DNA from: an uncultured Clostridia bacterium
GTDB lineage: Bacteria > Bacillota > Clostridia > Christensenellales > Pumilibacteraceae
Assembly: GCA_934277845.1 (NCBI GenBank)
Contig: CAKQVV010000054.1
Location: 1-10,474 of the forward strand
DNA: 10,474 bases
Direction: 5' to 3'
Shown: one piece after another, positions 8,121 through 10,474 of the stretch
How positions within the stretch are numbered: the first letter of the stretch is position 1
Layout: every line of letters begins with the position of its first letter
Position numbers and translations under genes: made by a program
Notes under the pieces: generated by a model
Database searches by the model: none
What the model saw: only the letters and a program-made list of their open reading frames with translations
Told to the model about the DNA's origin: nothing

Positions 8121-8138
8121 TTTACTCTCCTTAAAGGT

Positions 8139-9032
8139 TTAGCCCTTGATGCCGCCCATGGTGACGTTGCTCATGATTTTGTCTTTGAACGCGGCGAACA
8201 CGATGAGAATAGGTACGCACGCGAGTATGCAGGCGGCGAGTTGAATAGGCGTGCTCGCCTTGTTGTCCGTCTGGAATATGAACAAGCCGTAGGACATGGT
8301 GGGCTTTTCGGGCAGAAAGACCATAGGCGTGTAGTAGTCGTTCCAGTGTTCGATAAACAGAAGTATGAACACGGCGAACAGCGTGCTTCGGATAAGCGGG
8401 AGCATGATCTGAATAAACGTACGGAAATGCCCCGCGCCGTCGATCTGCGCCGCTTCGGCGAACGTCCACGGCAGGCTCTTGAAGGTCGCGTAGAACACGA
8501 GGAAGTAGATGCCGGGGTACTTGCATTTCATGATGCACACGCCGATAAGGTTGTTGCGGAAACCGAACAGATTCGCGATCTGAACTTCGGAAGCGAGCGA
8601 TCCGATAATGGGCAGAAGCATGACGACGATAGCCACGCCGTAGATGAGTCTTTTACCCTTGAAGTCGTACTTTGCGACGGCGTAAGCAGTGATTACCTGC
8701 GTAGCCATGCAAAACAGCGACATAAGCCCGGCGTACAGCAAGGAGTTGAGGAACATCAACGGAAGATAAACTTGCTTGCCGCCCACGGTGAATACGTTGA
8801 AGTCCTTGAAAACCTTGGCGTAGTTACCGAATTTCCAGCCGAACTCGGAGTTCGGGAACGCGAACGGGTTGTTCCACTCGTAGTCGGTCGCATCTTTCAG
8901 CGAGTTGACCAGTCCGAAGAACAAGACGTACAGCATTGACAGACAGTAGATCGTCACTAGCGCGTACAGCACGATCGTGAACGCGTCCATCTTTATGTAT
9001 TTTCTGTTTTTGACTTTTATATTCTCTAACAT
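8139..9032 (-). CDS. CUT1-type sugar ABC transporter permease (LplC/UgpE/AraQ-like)
   Basis: This 297-residue membrane protein is the second half of the importer channel. Hydrophobic spans lie near residues 17-40, 93-117, 129-150, 172-186, 213-229 and 262-282. Between the fourth and fifth is a textbook EAA loop at 193-212, EAAQIDGAGHFRTFIQIMLP, the site that docks the cytoplasmic ATPase. The C-terminus MGGIKG is typical of the UgpE/LplC branch. The start is supported by GAGGA eight bases upstream, inside the last codons of the preceding permease, only four bases after which this gene begins, so the two are probably translationally coupled. No ATPase gene lies nearby; in Gram-positives this transporter class commonly borrows a shared MsmK-type ATPase. 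Length and motif spacing are normal for the family. Confidence 0.96.
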   Translation of the reverse strand: MLENIKVKNRKYIKMDAFTIVLYALVTIYCLSMLYVLFFGLVNSLKDATDYEWNNPFAFPNSEFGWKFGNYAKVFKDFNVFTVGGKQVYLPLMFLNSLLYAGLMSLFCMATQVITAYAVAKYDFKGKRLIYGVAIVVMLLPIIGSLASEVQIANLFGFRNNLIGVCIMKCKYPGIYFLVFYATFKSLPWTFAEAAQIDGAGHFRTFIQIMLPLIRSTLFAVFILLFIEHWNDYYTPMVFLPEKPTMSYGLFIFQTDNKASTPIQLAACILACVPILIVFAAFKDKIMSNVTMGGIKG

Positions 9033-9036
9033 ACGC

Positions 9037-10044
9037 TTAGTCCTCGCTCGGTCCGAATTTTTCCAGAAGGTACTTCGTAAGCAGCGTTACGGGCGCGACG
9101 ATGAGCGTGAACAGTATGCCCGCCGCGGAAACGAACGGATAGTCGCCGGGCGACGGTATCGTGTTCTTTCCGCCCGCAACCTTTACGAAGAAATAAAACC
9201 CGAGCGTCGAGAAGGGTTGCATAGCGCCATCCTCGCCGCCGTAGAACGAATAGAAATGTCCGTAGTTGGTGAAAAAGCCCGCGATCGCGACGATTATATA
9301 GGTGACTATCGTCGGGAAGATCGACGGCAGGATTATGTGCCAAAACTCCTGAAACGACGACATTTGCTCCAGTTCGCCGTACTCGAGTACGTCTTTCGAA
9401 ATACTGCACATCGCAGAAAGATAGATGATCAGTCCGTTCGCGAAGTTCATCCACAGTCCGAACACGAGCACGGAGTAGAAACTCTTGTCCGTGTGACGGT
9501 TGAGTAAACCCATCGCAGGATTGTTGAAGAGGAACGGTATGCCCTTCTGCATCAGCGCTCTGCCGCAGATGACGAACACGAGACTGGAAATAATGTTAGG
9601 AAGGAACAGAATTACCTTGTACGCGCCGGCAAGCGGCACTTTCTTGAACACGACGTACGCGACCATGATCTGAAGCGGCATGCTGACGAGCAGCCCCAGC
9701 GCGAACTGGATCGCGGAGTTGCGGATAAGCACTGACATTTCGCCCGTCACGAAGAACGCCTGAATGACTTTTTTGAACGTATCAAGCGTGAAATAATAGT
9801 CCCCCGCTTTGTCCGGCGCCTGAAACGCGAGTTTGAGTGTGTTCGCCGCGACGCCGACGTAGAATATCAGGAATTGTACGATCGGAAAAAGCAGAAAGAA
9901 GAATAAGAACAAATTCTGCCCGAGTTTTTTGTTATAAACTTTTTGTTTTTTCTTTTTGCTGCCGAACTTTTGGTGCAGTTTGACCCGGACATCGTAGAAA
10001 AACGTCCTGATTCTGCTAAAGAACGAAGTTTTTTCTGCTTTCAT
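9037..10044 (-). CDS. CUT1-type sugar ABC transporter permease (LplB/UgpA-like), with degenerate EAA loop
   Basis: This 335-residue inner-membrane protein would form one half of the channel of a carbohydrate importer. It has a long, lysine-rich cytoplasmic N-terminus (KKKKQK at 30-35) and about six hydrophobic spans, near residues 43-68, 108-133, 141-160, 190-212, 240-260 and 303-326. The loop that contacts the ATPase is in the right place (221-240, ending WHIILP), but the consensus EAAxxDGA is replaced by EYGELEQM, so the usual invariant Gly is Gln227. The spacing from Glu221 to Pro240 equals that in the partner permease, which has an orthodox loop. The start at 10044 has a modest AAGAGAGA site six bases upstream, weaker than those of later genes. 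The stop lies four bases before the next start. Family assignment is firm; the substrate is not determined. Confidence 0.93.
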   Translation of the reverse strand: MKAEKTSFFSRIRTFFYDVRVKLHQKFGSKKKKQKVYNKKLGQNLFLFFFLLFPIVQFLIFYVGVAANTLKLAFQAPDKAGDYYFTLDTFKKVIQAFFVTGEMSVLIRNSAIQFALGLLVSMPLQIMVAYVVFKKVPLAGAYKVILFLPNIISSLVFVICGRALMQKGIPFLFNNPAMGLLNRHTDKSFYSVLVFGLWMNFANGLIIYLSAMCSISKDVLEYGELEQMSSFQEFWHIILPSIFPTIVTYIIVAIAGFFTNYGHFYSFYGGEDGAMQPFSTLGFYFFVKVAGGKNTIPSPGDYPFVSAAGILFTLIVAPVTLLTKYLLEKFGPSED

Positions 10045-10071
10045 AGATTATCTCTCTTAAATTTACGCCTT

Positions 10072-10097
10072 AAGGAGGGTGTTATGCCACCCTCCCT
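10072..10097 (-). promoter_or_regulatory. Intercistronic RNA hairpin between binding-protein and permease genes
   Basis: On the minus strand the sequence reads AGGGAGGGTG, then a six-base loop GCATAA, then CACCCTCCTT. In RNA this forms an uninterrupted 10-bp stem (one G-U pair), with eight GC-rich Watson-Crick pairs next to the loop. It sits 18 bases after the binding-protein stop and 27 bases before the first permease start. No run of U follows (the next bases are AAGGCG), so a classic intrinsic terminator is unlikely. In transporter operons such as mal, a stem-loop at this position protects the upstream binding-protein message and lets it be made in excess over the permeases; that role here is inference. 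Confidence 0.7.
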
Positions 10098-10115
10098 TCC
10101 GGCAAGTCGTTTTCG

Positions 10116-10474
10116 TTAAATCGCACCCGCGCCCTCGAGTATGGACGTGATCGTGGACTTCATTTCTTCGAACGCGTCGTTCACCGTCTTTTCCGGATTC
10201 ATATAGAAATAGGTGAACGGTTCTTTGTAAACGTTGTTGCCCACTTTTGCACGGAACGCGAAGCCGTTGTTACTCTCGTCAAAACCGTCTTCGCCGGTGT
10301 ACTGAAGGCGCTTGGTGGAAATCGCGAGGTTGGGAGCGACGGTCGCACCTTCTTCGATCAGTTCGAGGATACTGCGGGTGTACGGAGTGCAGGTCTGCTT
10401 CTCCTCTTCGGTAATCGTGTAGTTATAGGGGCGGAAGCAACCGGTGTTCGCGGTGAACTTGACGAGTTGCGATC
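10116..10474 (-). CDS. Extracellular solute-binding protein of a sugar ABC transporter, C-terminal fragment (start outside window)
   Basis: Reading the minus strand gives 118 residues without a stop, ending at a TAA at 10116-10118; the 5' part lies beyond the right edge, so there is no start codon here. The visible part has the look of the C-terminal lobe of a family 1 (CUT1) sugar-binding protein: a segment ending TPYTRSILELIEEG, a KVGNNVYKEPFTYFYMNPEK stretch, and a closing amphipathic helix EEMKSTITSILEGAGAI, which resembles the tandem C-terminal helices of that family. The strongest support is context: the next two genes are the matching CUT1 permeases. The protein would be exported and, in a Gram-positive, lipid-anchored, delivering an oligosaccharide to the permeases. 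Residue-level ligand contacts cannot be judged from this fragment. The family call is reasonably secure from position plus the C-terminal pattern; the substrate is unknown. Confidence 0.78.
   Translation of the reverse strand, partial: SQLVKFTANTGCFRPYNYTITEEEKQTCTPYTRSILELIEEGATVAPNLAISTKRLQYTGEDGFDESNNGFAFRAKVGNNVYKEPFTYFYMNPEKTVNDAFEEMKSTITSILEGAGAI

Noticed and set aside
10072..10097. Hairpin as a rho-independent terminator
   Set aside because: The stem is followed by AAGGCG, not a U run, and the downstream genes need the same transcript.

Overview
The window is a single convergent-free block: seven genes, all on the minus strand, packed from the right edge to the left edge with no promoter-sized gap except 71 bases near the right end. 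Strong AGGAGG-type ribosome binding sites, lipoprotein signal peptides, a CUT1-type (LplB/LplC-like) permease pair with no ATPase gene beside it, DUF4838, Big_2-like Ig domains and BspA-type leucine-rich repeats together suggest a Gram-positive Bacillota, most likely an uncultured gut-type Clostridium-class bacterium. The placement below class (for example Christensenellales) is only a guess from style.

In transcription order (right to left): the C-terminal end of a sugar-type solute-binding protein (10474-10116, start outside the window); a 71-base intergenic stretch with a 10-bp hairpin; two ABC permeases (10044-9037 and 9032-8139); a 675-residue secreted protein made of Ig-like beta-sandwich units (8120-6093); a 777-residue DUF4838 lipoprotein with a chitobiase/alpha-glucuronidase-like N-terminal domain (6079-3746); a 203-residue lipoprotein of two Ig-like domains (3753-3142, overlapping its upstream neighbour by 8 bases); and a very large lipoprotein (3131 to beyond position 1, at least 1043 residues) with Ig and FN3-like domains followed by at least three ~230-residue modules of leucine-rich repeats separated by CxxC knuckles.

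The spacing (4, 18, 13, -8 and 10 bases) and direction argue for one transcription unit. The simplest reading is a Gram-positive carbohydrate-acquisition locus: the binding protein and permeases import an oligosaccharide, powered by an ATPase encoded elsewhere (MsmK-like, as is usual for this transporter class); the DUF4838 lipoprotein binds or processes the glycan at the membrane surface; and three non-enzymatic, secreted or lipid-anchored proteins bind glycan, host or partner cells. What is unusual is that the cluster has no recognised glycoside hydrolase or regulator inside the window and spends roughly two thirds of its length on exported beta-sandwich and LRR proteins. The substrate cannot be read from the sequence.
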